Assembly (NCBI RefSeq): GCF_005497185.1
Contig: NZ_RJTN01000014.1
Location: 1 to 64,000, forward strand
Direction: 5' to 3'
DNA length: 64,000 bases
From: Pectobacterium polonicum
GTDB taxonomy: Bacteria > Pseudomonadota > Gammaproteobacteria > Enterobacterales > Enterobacteriaceae
This document shows positions 17,760 through 24,472 of the stretch, piece after piece (the first letter of the stretch is position 1; every line of letters starts with the position of its first letter). A model generated the notes under the pieces. It searched no databases. It was not told the origin of the DNA and saw only the letters and a program-made list of their open reading frames with translations. Position numbers and translations under genes: made by a program.

Positions 17760-18659
17760 ATGAGTATTCTTGATCTTGTCGGAAATACGCCATTGTTAGC
17801 ACTGCCGCATTTTTCTGAAAAAACGCCGGGTGTTTCTCTGTTGGCAAAAGCGGAGTTTATGAATCCCAGCGGTTCGGTAAAAGATCGGGCTGCAAAAGCT
17901 ATGGTGCTTGACGGTATTGCTCAGGGGAAGCTCGTGCGTGGAAAGACGATCATTGACGCCACCAGCGGCAATACGGGTATTGCCTACGCGATGATCGGTG
18001 CGGCGCTGGGGTATGACGTGGTGCTCTATATGCCGCAGAACACCAGCAATGAGCGTAAACAGATTATTCGCCATTACGGTGCGACGATCGTAGAAACCGA
18101 TCCGCTAGAAGGTTCCGATGGGGCTTATCTGGCGGTAAGAACGCAGGTGGAACAAGACCCCGAACGCTATTTTTATCCCGATCAATACAACAACCCCGTT
18201 AATGCCCATACACATTTTTCCACAACTGGTTGGGAAATTTGGCAGCAAACGCACAAGCGTATTACGCATTTTATCACCAGCATGGGCACCTCTGGCAGCT
18301 TTGTCGGCAGTGCGCGGCGACTAAAGCAGGAAAATCCTCGTATTCAAACATTAGCGGTACAGCCTGCGTCTCCTCTGCATGGTATTGAGGGCACCAAGCA
18401 CATGGCTAGCAGCATCAAACCTGGCATTTTGGATGAAACTTTGCAGGACGGCGTGGTGACGGTAACGACGGAAGAAGCCTATGCCACCACTCGTCATCTG
18501 GCGAATTGCGAAGGTATTTTTACCGGCATCTCTTCGGGTGCCAATGTGGCGGCAGCCTTGAAGCTAGCTCAGACGCTGCCGAGCGGGTCTGTGGTTGTGA
18601 CACTGCTTTGCGATACCGGTTCGCGCTATCTGGCAGATCCTTTTTGGAATGAAAGCTGA
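17760..18659 (+). CDS. Cysteine synthase family protein (O-acetylserine sulfhydrylase, CysM-like)
   Basis: This is a 299-residue PLP enzyme with the lysine motif NPSGSVKDRAA (Lys41), the substrate loop DATSGNTGIAYA and the phosphate-binding stretch GTSGSFVGSARR. It would replace the acetyl group of O-acetylserine with sulfide or with a protein-bound thiocarboxylate. The next three genes encode a JAMM peptidase, a ThiS-like carrier and its activating enzyme, as in the actinobacterial CysM/CysO/Mec+ route. The carrier is therefore the likely sulfur donor. It follows the acetyltransferase by 179 AT-rich bases and shares one base with the peptidase gene. Confidence 0.88.
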   Translation: MSILDLVGNTPLLALPHFSEKTPGVSLLAKAEFMNPSGSVKDRAAKAMVLDGIAQGKLVRGKTIIDATSGNTGIAYAMIGAALGYDVVLYMPQNTSNERKQIIRHYGATIVETDPLEGSDGAYLAVRTQVEQDPERYFYPDQYNNPVNAHTHFSTTGWEIWQQTHKRITHFITSMGTSGSFVGSARRLKQENPRIQTLAVQPASPLHGIEGTKHMASSIKPGILDETLQDGVVTVTTEEAYATTRHLANCEGIFTGISSGANVAAALKLAQTLPSGSVVVTLLCDTGSRYLADPFWNES

Positions 18660-19087
18660 TGATTCGATTAACAACGGAAACGGAGCGCCTGATTCGAGTA
18701 GAGGGCGAAAAAACGTACCCCAATGAGTGTTGCGGTGCGCTATTGGGGAGTTTTGACAAGAACGGTGATGCACAAGTGACGGCGCTACTGCCCATCGTCA
18801 ACGCGCGCGAGGCGCAGGAGCAATATCACCGTTTTATCATCACGGCGGACGACTACCTATTGGCAGAACGCACGGCGCGAGCGCAGGACATTGACGTGGT
18901 GGGTTTCTACCATTCGCATCCGGATCATCCGGCCATCCCGTCCGAGTATGACCGTGAGCATGCCCTGCCGTTTTATGCCTACATCATCGTTGCCGTTGCC
19001 AAGGGGCAATCTACCGATCTCACCAGTTGGCGGTTGACGCAGGATCGGCAGCGTTTTGAACAGGAAGTGGTCGACATTGCGCAGTGA
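18659..19087 (+). CDS. M67-family JAMM metallopeptidase (Mec+-like)
   Basis: The 142-residue protein carries a full JAMM zinc site: Glu23 in PNECCGALLG, His85 and His87 in FYHSHPDHP, and Asp98 after Ser95 in PSEYD. Such peptidases release cysteine from the C-terminus of a sulfur-carrier protein (Mec+ acting on CysO-Cys) or trim carriers to expose Gly-Gly. The start codon overlaps the end of the cysteine synthase gene, and a ThiS-like carrier follows, so this carrier is the expected substrate. The carrier's extra C-terminal residues make a trimming role plausible as well. Confidence 0.87.
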   Translation: MIRLTTETERLIRVEGEKTYPNECCGALLGSFDKNGDAQVTALLPIVNAREAQEQYHRFIITADDYLLAERTARAQDIDVVGFYHSHPDHPAIPSEYDREHALPFYAYIIVAVAKGQSTDLTSWRLTQDRQRFEQEVVDIAQ

Positions 19088-19162
19088 TCAGCAGCGATAA
19101 GCAGTAACAAAGTGATGGGGACGATGTGCCCTGATGTTGAACATGGCAGAGAGAGCATAACG

Positions 19163-19453
19163 ATGGCAGTGACATTATTGATTCCGACCGCATTACGCGC
19201 TTTTACCGACGGTCAGGGGAAAGTGAGCCTGGAAGGTGAAACGGTTGGGCAACTGGTGGCGGCATTAGCCGCTGGCTACCCCGATATTCATCAGCATCTC
19301 TATGAAGAGAATGGTTCGCTGCGCGCTTTTATCAATTTATACGTAGGTGAAACCAATATAAAAACCACTGGTGGTTTAGATACACCGGTTAAAAGTGGCG
19401 ACGAGGTCCTTCTGGTGCCTGCCATTGCGGGTGGTGCCGGAGTGCTGGCATGA
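19163..19453 (+). CDS. ThiS/MoaD-family sulfur-carrier protein (CysO-like) with C-terminal extension
   Basis: Ninety-six residues from ATG 19163. The beta-grasp features are visible: LLIPTALRAFTDG, a GETVGQLVAALAAGYP helix, LRAFINLYVGE and KSGDEVLLVPAIAGG. In active carriers Gly-Gly is terminal and becomes a thiocarboxylate. Here it is followed by AGVLA before the stop. These five codons include the GGAG ribosome site of the next gene, whose ATG overlaps the stop (ATGA). Either the tail is cut off by the adjacent JAMM peptidase or the carrier is inactive. A start at 19112 is less likely. Confidence 0.87.
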   Translation: MAVTLLIPTALRAFTDGQGKVSLEGETVGQLVAALAAGYPDIHQHLYEENGSLRAFINLYVGETNIKTTGGLDTPVKSGDEVLLVPAIAGGAGVLA

Positions 19454-20625
19454 GTATTCCAAGCATTATCCCCGACGACCGTCTAACGGAACTGTCACAC
19501 GCGGAGATCGCACGTTACAGCCGCCATCTGCTGCTGGCGGAAGTCGGGCTGGAAGGGCAACAACGCCTGAAAAGTGCACGCGTATTGCTGATTGGTACGG
19601 GGGGGCTGGGTGCACCGGTCGCACTGTATTTGGCTGCCGCAGGCGTAGGAACCATTGGCATCGTGGACTTCGATTTTGTCGAAGTATCCAACCTGCAACG
19701 GCAGATAATCCACAGCACCAAGGATATCGATCGCCCCAAGGTGGCGTCCGCCAAAGATAAAATCCGGGCCATCAATCCGGATATTGAGGTCGTGACCTAC
19801 AACACGCAGCTCAGTAGTAAAAATGCGTTGGATATCATCCGCGATTACGACCTCGTTGTTGATGGCACCGATAACTATCCTACCCGCTATCTCATCAACG
19901 ATGCCTGCGTACTGCTCGGTAAACCTAATGTGTACGGCTCTATTTTTCAGTTTGAAGGTCAGGCGAGTGTGTTCTATGCCAAAGCGGGCCCGTGCTATCG
20001 CTGCCTCTACCCGACGCCACCGCCTCCAGGGCTGGTACCTTCCTGTGCCGAAGGCGGTGTAGTGGGCGTGCTGCCGGGGATTATTGGCACCATTCAGGCT
20101 GCAGAGGCCATCAAGCTGATCGTCGGCGGTAGTGAGAGTCTGATCGGGCGTCTGCTGTTATTCGACGTATGGGAGATGAAACAGCGCGAGCTGAAGCTGG
20201 AAAAGGACGCCAACTGTCCGGTTTGTGGCGAGCACCCGACAATTCATGCGCTGATCGACTATGAGGAGTTCTGTGGCTTAAAACCTAACGAAGAAGAGGT
20301 GCCGATCGAAAGCGTCACGGCTCGCGAGTTGAAAGCGTGGCTGGATGCGGAGAAGCCGCTACAACTGATCGATATTCGTGAGCCACACGAGCGGGCGATC
20401 GTGAAGTTCCCCGATGCCAAGGTGATTCCGCTTGGGCAGATCGTGCGTCGTATTGATGAATTCGATCCTGCTGTGGATGCCGTGTTCCTCTGCAAAATCG
20501 GGCAGCGCAGTCTGTTTGCGATACGCGCCTTGCAGCGGGCTGGCTATACCGGCCGGGTATTAAATTTAAAAGATGGCATTAACGCGTGGGCGCAGGATGT
20601 GGATACCCGCCTGCCGCAGTACTGA
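19450..20625 (+). CDS. moeB: MoeB/ThiF-family carrier-activating enzyme with C-terminal rhodanese (MoeZ-like)
   Basis: The 391-residue fusion starts with an E1-like adenylating domain: nucleotide loop GTGGLGAPVALYLAAAG (about 49-65), DFDFVEVSNLQRQ (73-85), and structural zinc pairs Cys182/185 and Cys256/259. A rhodanese domain occupies about 288-391 with active Cys348 in CKIGQR. Such proteins adenylate the carrier's C-terminal glycine and transfer sulfur to it from a persulfide. The desulfurase encoded two genes later can supply that persulfide. It overlaps the carrier gene by 4 bp. Confidence 0.9.
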   Translation: MSIPSIIPDDRLTELSHAEIARYSRHLLLAEVGLEGQQRLKSARVLLIGTGGLGAPVALYLAAAGVGTIGIVDFDFVEVSNLQRQIIHSTKDIDRPKVASAKDKIRAINPDIEVVTYNTQLSSKNALDIIRDYDLVVDGTDNYPTRYLINDACVLLGKPNVYGSIFQFEGQASVFYAKAGPCYRCLYPTPPPPGLVPSCAEGGVVGVLPGIIGTIQAAEAIKLIVGGSESLIGRLLLFDVWEMKQRELKLEKDANCPVCGEHPTIHALIDYEEFCGLKPNEEEVPIESVTARELKAWLDAEKPLQLIDIREPHERAIVKFPDAKVIPLGQIVRRIDEFDPAVDAVFLCKIGQRSLFAIRALQRAGYTGRVLNLKDGINAWAQDVDTRLPQY

Positions 20626-20681
20626 AAACGCAGGGCAGTGTAAACATCACTTATTGAAAGTAAAACCTAAGGGAAAACATC

Positions 20682-21626
20682 ATGACAGATAAAAACGTTC
20701 TGAACGCTCTGGGACGCGACGCCGCGTATCAACTCGCCAACGTAACTAAAACAGCACCACAGTTTGGGGCAATTACCCCGCGCTGGGTCAGTTATTTTCT
20801 GGATTACAAGGGATTAGAAGCTGGGATCTATCGCGTTAACAAAGTTGTGGAAGGCGATACGCCGCTGGATGCGCTGTGCAGCCAGGACCCGACCCAGACC
20901 GAAATCCCTAAAGGGTATATCGAATACCAAACGCAGCCGCGTGAATATCAGTTGGATTCTCTCGCGACGATTATTAATGTCGATACCAAAATCGCGGATA
21001 TTTACAGCTCACCGTTCGATCAGGCTTCCGAACAAATTGCGTTGGCGATTGAAAGCTTGCGCGAGCGTCAGGAAAGCCAGCTAATCAATAACGATGATTA
21101 TGGCCTGCTCAAGAATATCGCTGATTCTCAGCGGATCCAGACGCGCAATGGACGACCGACGCCGGATGATTTGGATGAGCTGATTTCTAAAGTATGGAAA
21201 GAGCCGTCGTTTTTCCTTGCTCACCCGCGTGCTATCGCCGCGTTTACCCGTGAAGCGACTCGGCGCGGTGTTCCGCCCGTCACGGCTAACCTGCACGGCG
21301 GGACTTTTATTCTGTGGCGCGGTATCCCTGTGATCCCTTCTGACAAGCTGTTCGTTGACGGTTTGAAGAACCCGAAAGGTAAGGGCGGTAAAACCAACAT
21401 TCTGCTGATTCGCTCTGGTGAAGCCAAGCGCGGCGTGCTGGGCCTGTATCAGTCAGGGTTGCCAAATGAACAATCTCGCGGCTTATCTGTACGTTTCCGT
21501 GGCATTGATGACAATGGCGTTGCTTCTTACCTGCTTTCACTCTATTGCTCCGCTGCCATTCTGGCCGATGATGCTATCGCCGTATTGGAAGATGTTGAAG
21601 TAGGTGAATATTATGACTACGAATAA
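20682..21626 (+). CDS. Family 2A encapsulin nanocompartment shell protein (SrpI-like)
   Basis: The 314-residue protein matches SrpI-type encapsulins from memory of that family. Marks include QLANVTKTAPQFGAITPRWV near the N-terminus, DIYSSPFDQASEQI, the block ERQESQLINNDDYGLL, ADSQRIQTRNGRPTPDDLDE, KVWKEPSFFLAHP, ATRRGVPP, and the closing SLYCSAAILADDAIAVLEDV. The HK97-fold shell self-assembles into a protein cage. In family 2A the cargo is the adjacent cysteine desulfurase, and the compartment is linked to sulfur metabolism. It sits 56 bp after moeB, and its last 14 bp overlap the desulfurase gene. Confidence 0.93.
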   Translation: MTDKNVLNALGRDAAYQLANVTKTAPQFGAITPRWVSYFLDYKGLEAGIYRVNKVVEGDTPLDALCSQDPTQTEIPKGYIEYQTQPREYQLDSLATIINVDTKIADIYSSPFDQASEQIALAIESLRERQESQLINNDDYGLLKNIADSQRIQTRNGRPTPDDLDELISKVWKEPSFFLAHPRAIAAFTREATRRGVPPVTANLHGGTFILWRGIPVIPSDKLFVDGLKNPKGKGGKTNILLIRSGEAKRGVLGLYQSGLPNEQSRGLSVRFRGIDDNGVASYLLSLYCSAAILADDAIAVLEDVEVGEYYDYE

Positions 21627-23097
21627 TCTTTCGCTGCCGGGGATTCCCGGCCCGTGGCCAGGCAGTGGTGAGCGTCCGCTGTCAGCCCGAGATTACGGCC
21701 TGCCGGACGAGCGCGATTTGCTCGCGTTATTTGCGAGCAGAAGCCATCCACAGGGCGCGCCGGACCCAGCCTATGTGCCGAAAGTAGTGCCCTACGGTCA
21801 GGATATCGCCGTGCCCTCGGGGGCAACGGTACAACGATTGGGGGCAGCGTCTTCATCCGTGCCTGCACCGCTGGCGCGTGTTGGACATGTTCCCGTAGAA
21901 CAGATCCGCGCCGATTTCCCAATCCTGTCTGAACAGGTTGACGGCAAGCCGCTGGTCTGGCTGGACAATGCGGCGACGACTCAACGGCCAAGACAGGTTA
22001 TTGATCGCATCAGCCATTTTTACCTGCACGAAAACTCAAATATTCATCGTGCGGCGCATACGCTTGCCGCGCGCTCGACCGATGCTTACGAGGCTGCGCG
22101 AGATAAGGTGGCACGTTTTATCGGTGCGGGCAGTTCTGACAATATTGTGTTCGTACGCGGCACGACAGAAGGGCTGAACCTGATAGCTCAAAGCTATGTC
22201 AAACCGCTGTTACGTCCAGGAGATGAGATCATCCTGACGTTGCTGGAGCACCACGCCAATATTGTGCCGTGGCAATTGGTGGCTCAGGAGACTGGTGCGG
22301 TGATCCGTGTGGCGCCGGTGGATGAACACGGACAGTTGATTATTGAAGAGTATGTTCGCCTGTTCAATGACAAAACGCGTTTTGTTTCAGCCACCCACGT
22401 TTCCAATGCGTTGGGAACAGTGACGCCAATACAGGAGTTGGTAGCAATCGCCCACCGCTTTGGTGTACGTATTGCTATTGATGGTGCCCAGTCAATTTCG
22501 CATATCCCTGTGAATGTGACGACGCTGGATGCTGACTTCTTTGTCTTTTCCGGCCATAAAGTATTCGGGCCCACCGGTATCGGCGTGGTGTATGGCAAAA
22601 AGGATGTGCTGGAGGAGGCTCGCCCGTATCAGGGGGGCGGCAATATGATCGCCGATGTGACCTTTGAGCTGACACGTTACCAGCCTGCACCGAACAAGTT
22701 TGAGGCCGGAACGGGTAATATTGCTGACGCCGTCGGGCTTGGCGCGGCTATCGACTACGTCACTGCGCTGGGGATTGAGAATATCGCCCAGTATGAGCAT
22801 GCGCTATTGGAGTACGGGATTGAGAAATTGTCACGGATTCCCGGGCTTAAACTGATCGGCACCGCTGCCCAGAAGACCAGCGTATTGTCGTTTGTGCTGC
22901 AAGGCCATGAAAACGAAGCGATAGGGCGTTACCTCAGTCAGGCGGGTATTGCCGTACGCTCTGGGCACCACTGTGCTCAGCCTATTTTGCGTCACTTTGG
23001 CTATGAAAGTACGGTGAGACCTTCTCTCGCCTTCTATAACACCCCGCAGGAAATTGATTTTCTGGCAGAAAAGATCTCACAGCTGGCAGCACGCTAA
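21613..23097 (+). CDS. Cysteine desulfurase, encapsulin cargo (SufS-like with N-terminal extension)
   Basis: 494 residues from ATG 21613. Residues about 95-494 are a SufS-type class V aminotransferase: start EQIRADFPIL, PLP lysine Lys316 in FSGHKVFGP, and active cysteine Cys454 in RSGHHCAQP. Residues 1-93 are an extra region rich in Pro, Gly, Ala and Ser (LPGIPGPWPGSGERPL, then LPDERDLLALF). This is the kind of disordered cargo-loading segment seen in family 2A cargo. The enzyme takes sulfur from cysteine as a persulfide. AGGTGA lies upstream and the start is inside the shell gene, so expression is coupled. A strong terminator follows. Confidence 0.93.
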   Translation: MTTNNLSLPGIPGPWPGSGERPLSARDYGLPDERDLLALFASRSHPQGAPDPAYVPKVVPYGQDIAVPSGATVQRLGAASSSVPAPLARVGHVPVEQIRADFPILSEQVDGKPLVWLDNAATTQRPRQVIDRISHFYLHENSNIHRAAHTLAARSTDAYEAARDKVARFIGAGSSDNIVFVRGTTEGLNLIAQSYVKPLLRPGDEIILTLLEHHANIVPWQLVAQETGAVIRVAPVDEHGQLIIEEYVRLFNDKTRFVSATHVSNALGTVTPIQELVAIAHRFGVRIAIDGAQSISHIPVNVTTLDADFFVFSGHKVFGPTGIGVVYGKKDVLEEARPYQGGGNMIADVTFELTRYQPAPNKFEAGTGNIADAVGLGAAIDYVTALGIENIAQYEHALLEYGIEKLSRIPGLKLIGTAAQKTSVLSFVLQGHENEAIGRYLSQAGIAVRSGHHCAQPILRHFGYESTVRPSLAFYNTPQEIDFLAEKISQLAAR

Positions 23098-23107
23098 TGC
23101 CTTCCCG

Positions 23108-23146
23108 TACCGCCCTGGCTTTTGGCAGGGGCGGTATCTTTTTTTC
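23108..23146 (+). terminator. Rho-independent terminator of the encapsulin operon
   Basis: TACCGCCCTG (23108-23117) pairs with CAGGGGCGGTA (23126-23136) around a short loop, followed by a run of T. It lies 11 bp after the desulfurase stop. Confidence 0.88.
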
Positions 23147-23204
23147 GTCGAGATGCGCTATCGGTTGTTGGATGAAAGGCAAACCGTAGCGAAGATGATT
23201 CAGT

Positions 23205-23551
23205 TTATTCCTCTCCCCGTTTCAACCCTTCCCAACTCAGTCCAAAACGTGCCAGATATTTGCGCAGTCGGTCAGCGTCGTTGGGCTTTTGTTTTTGCTG
23301 ACGTGAGACGGCGAACAGGCGACGGCCAGCGTTGGAGAGCGAATGGGAGGTGCGGCAGACATCAAGCACGGTTTCGAGCTGGCGCTGCTCGAAGAGGTCG
23401 ATGTTGGCGAGTTCGGGCGGTAGCGCGGTTGCTGGCGCATCACTTCGCCAACTGGCTTGCAGATGAGCAATTTCCTCCTCTACCTGTGCCACGGTGATAC
23501 GGCCTTGTTCGGCTAGCGTCGCCATGCGGGCGAGTTCGCGGAAGTTGCCGC
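23205..23551 (-). pseudogene. Partial duplicate of the rtcR 3' end
   Basis: The frame ending at 23205 reads ELANIDLFEQRQLETVLDVC and DADRLRKYLARFGLSWEG, almost identical to the last 105 residues of the intact RtcR at 24473-26062. There are a few substitutions and a different tail. Compared with rtcR, a 12-bp piece is missing near 23531. Homology stops at about 23551, where it joins a fragment of the gene at 15626. It has no start region and lacks the ATPase domain, so it cannot make a working regulator. Confidence 0.85.
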
Positions 23552-23560
23552 GTCACGCGG

Positions 23561-23601
23561 CTGAGGCTTTCTTGCGGCAGTTCAACGTCATTTTACAGCG
23601 T
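23561..23601. repeat. Right copy of 41-bp direct repeat
   Basis: It matches 15753-15793 with one mismatch and is followed by sequence related to 16249-16300. The roughly 460 bases separating these two parts on the left are absent here, so this copy is a deletion derivative. Together the copies flank the encapsulin operon and the rtcR fragment. Confidence 0.75.
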
Positions 23602-23722
23602 ATTTTGGAATGGTGTTCGCAGAAATGGGTTCAACTCTGGAAATAAGCGGGCTTCTTCTTTTTTAATTGGCCGTGGTAAAGGATATTGCGGTGTTTGCGA
23701 AAAATGACGACAGGGAGTGGTT

Positions 23723-24076
23723 TTGAAGAAATTCGCATTTGTTAACGATGCCGCTGAAAGTGAATACAGAGCGCTTCCTGCGGATATACAGGATGAGTTT
23801 GGAAAAGACTTACGCCTCATTCAGTATGGGCAAGATCCTAAATTGCCAATTGATTTTCTTGATGGGGTTGGTATCGGTGTTATCGAACTAAAGATAAACG
23901 GTAGTCCTGTATATCGATGTGTCTATGTCGCTAAATATCTTGATACCGTGGTGGTTTTGCATTCCTTTAAGAAAACGACCAATAGCGTTGATCGTAAAGC
24001 TAAAGAGGTGGCTGAACAGCGGCTCAAAGCGCTTATGGCCGATGTCAGAGAGGCTGAGCGTTGTAAAAAACGTTAA
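23723..24076 (+). CDS. Gp49-like RelE/HigB-family toxin
   Basis: The 117-residue protein has the pattern of phage-derived Gp49-like/HigB toxins. Its features are an N-terminal LPADIQDEFGKDLRLIQ helix, a central ELKINGSPVYRCVYVAKY strand pair, VVVLHSFKKTTN, and a lysine-rich C-terminal helix (KAKEVAEQRLKAL). AGGGAG at 23712-23717 is correctly spaced for the TTG at 23723; a GTG at 23717 would overlap the ribosome site. The family cleaves mRNA on ribosomes. Its gene faces the antitoxin-like gene tail to tail with a 4-bp overlap, which is unusual for such pairs. Confidence 0.75.
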   Translation: MKKFAFVNDAAESEYRALPADIQDEFGKDLRLIQYGQDPKLPIDFLDGVGIGVIELKINGSPVYRCVYVAKYLDTVVVLHSFKKTTNSVDRKAKEVAEQRLKALMADVREAERCKKR

Positions 24077-24390
24077 GTTGCCGATTCGGCTTCAGTGATT
24101 GTGATTGACGCCTGATGTGGGCTTGGCATCGACATTTTCGCTCGGAAACCGAGAGCGTCTAACATGTCGAACATGGCATCAATAGTGAAAAGCTCTATCT
24201 TGGCATTTTTCAGTTCTGAAACGCGCGACTGGTTGATGCCGAGTTTTTCCGCTGCCTCTTTTTGTGTCCAACCTTTCTCTTTGATTAAATTAGTGATCAT
24301 GATCGATAAATCCATTTTCATTGCCATCTTGCTGGCAACTTCAGCGTCATGCGTCACATGAAACGGACTTTCGTAGAATTTTAACGCCAT
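24073..24390 (-). CDS. XRE-family helix-turn-helix protein (HigA-like antitoxin)
   Basis: The product is 105 residues. A helix-turn-helix occupies about residues 38-62 (KGWTQKEAAEKLGINQSRVS), followed by ELKNAKIELFTIDAMFDMLD, typical of the XRE proteins paired with Gp49-like toxins. The N-terminal HVTHDAEVASKMAMKMDL is also characteristic. It is encoded opposite to, and overlapping, the toxin gene, so the two are separately transcribed. The upstream 24391-24472 contains ATTTAGATAA-like AT-rich repeats that may be its operator. Confidence 0.75.
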   Translation of the reverse strand: MALKFYESPFHVTHDAEVASKMAMKMDLSIMITNLIKEKGWTQKEAAEKLGINQSRVSELKNAKIELFTIDAMFDMLDALGFRAKMSMPSPHQASITITEAESAT

Positions 24391-24472
24391 AATATGTATC
24401 TCCTCATCTCAGTAAATTAAATATCTAATATTTTAGATAATTCGTCAAGTTTACTGGACAGAAGTTTCCTGT

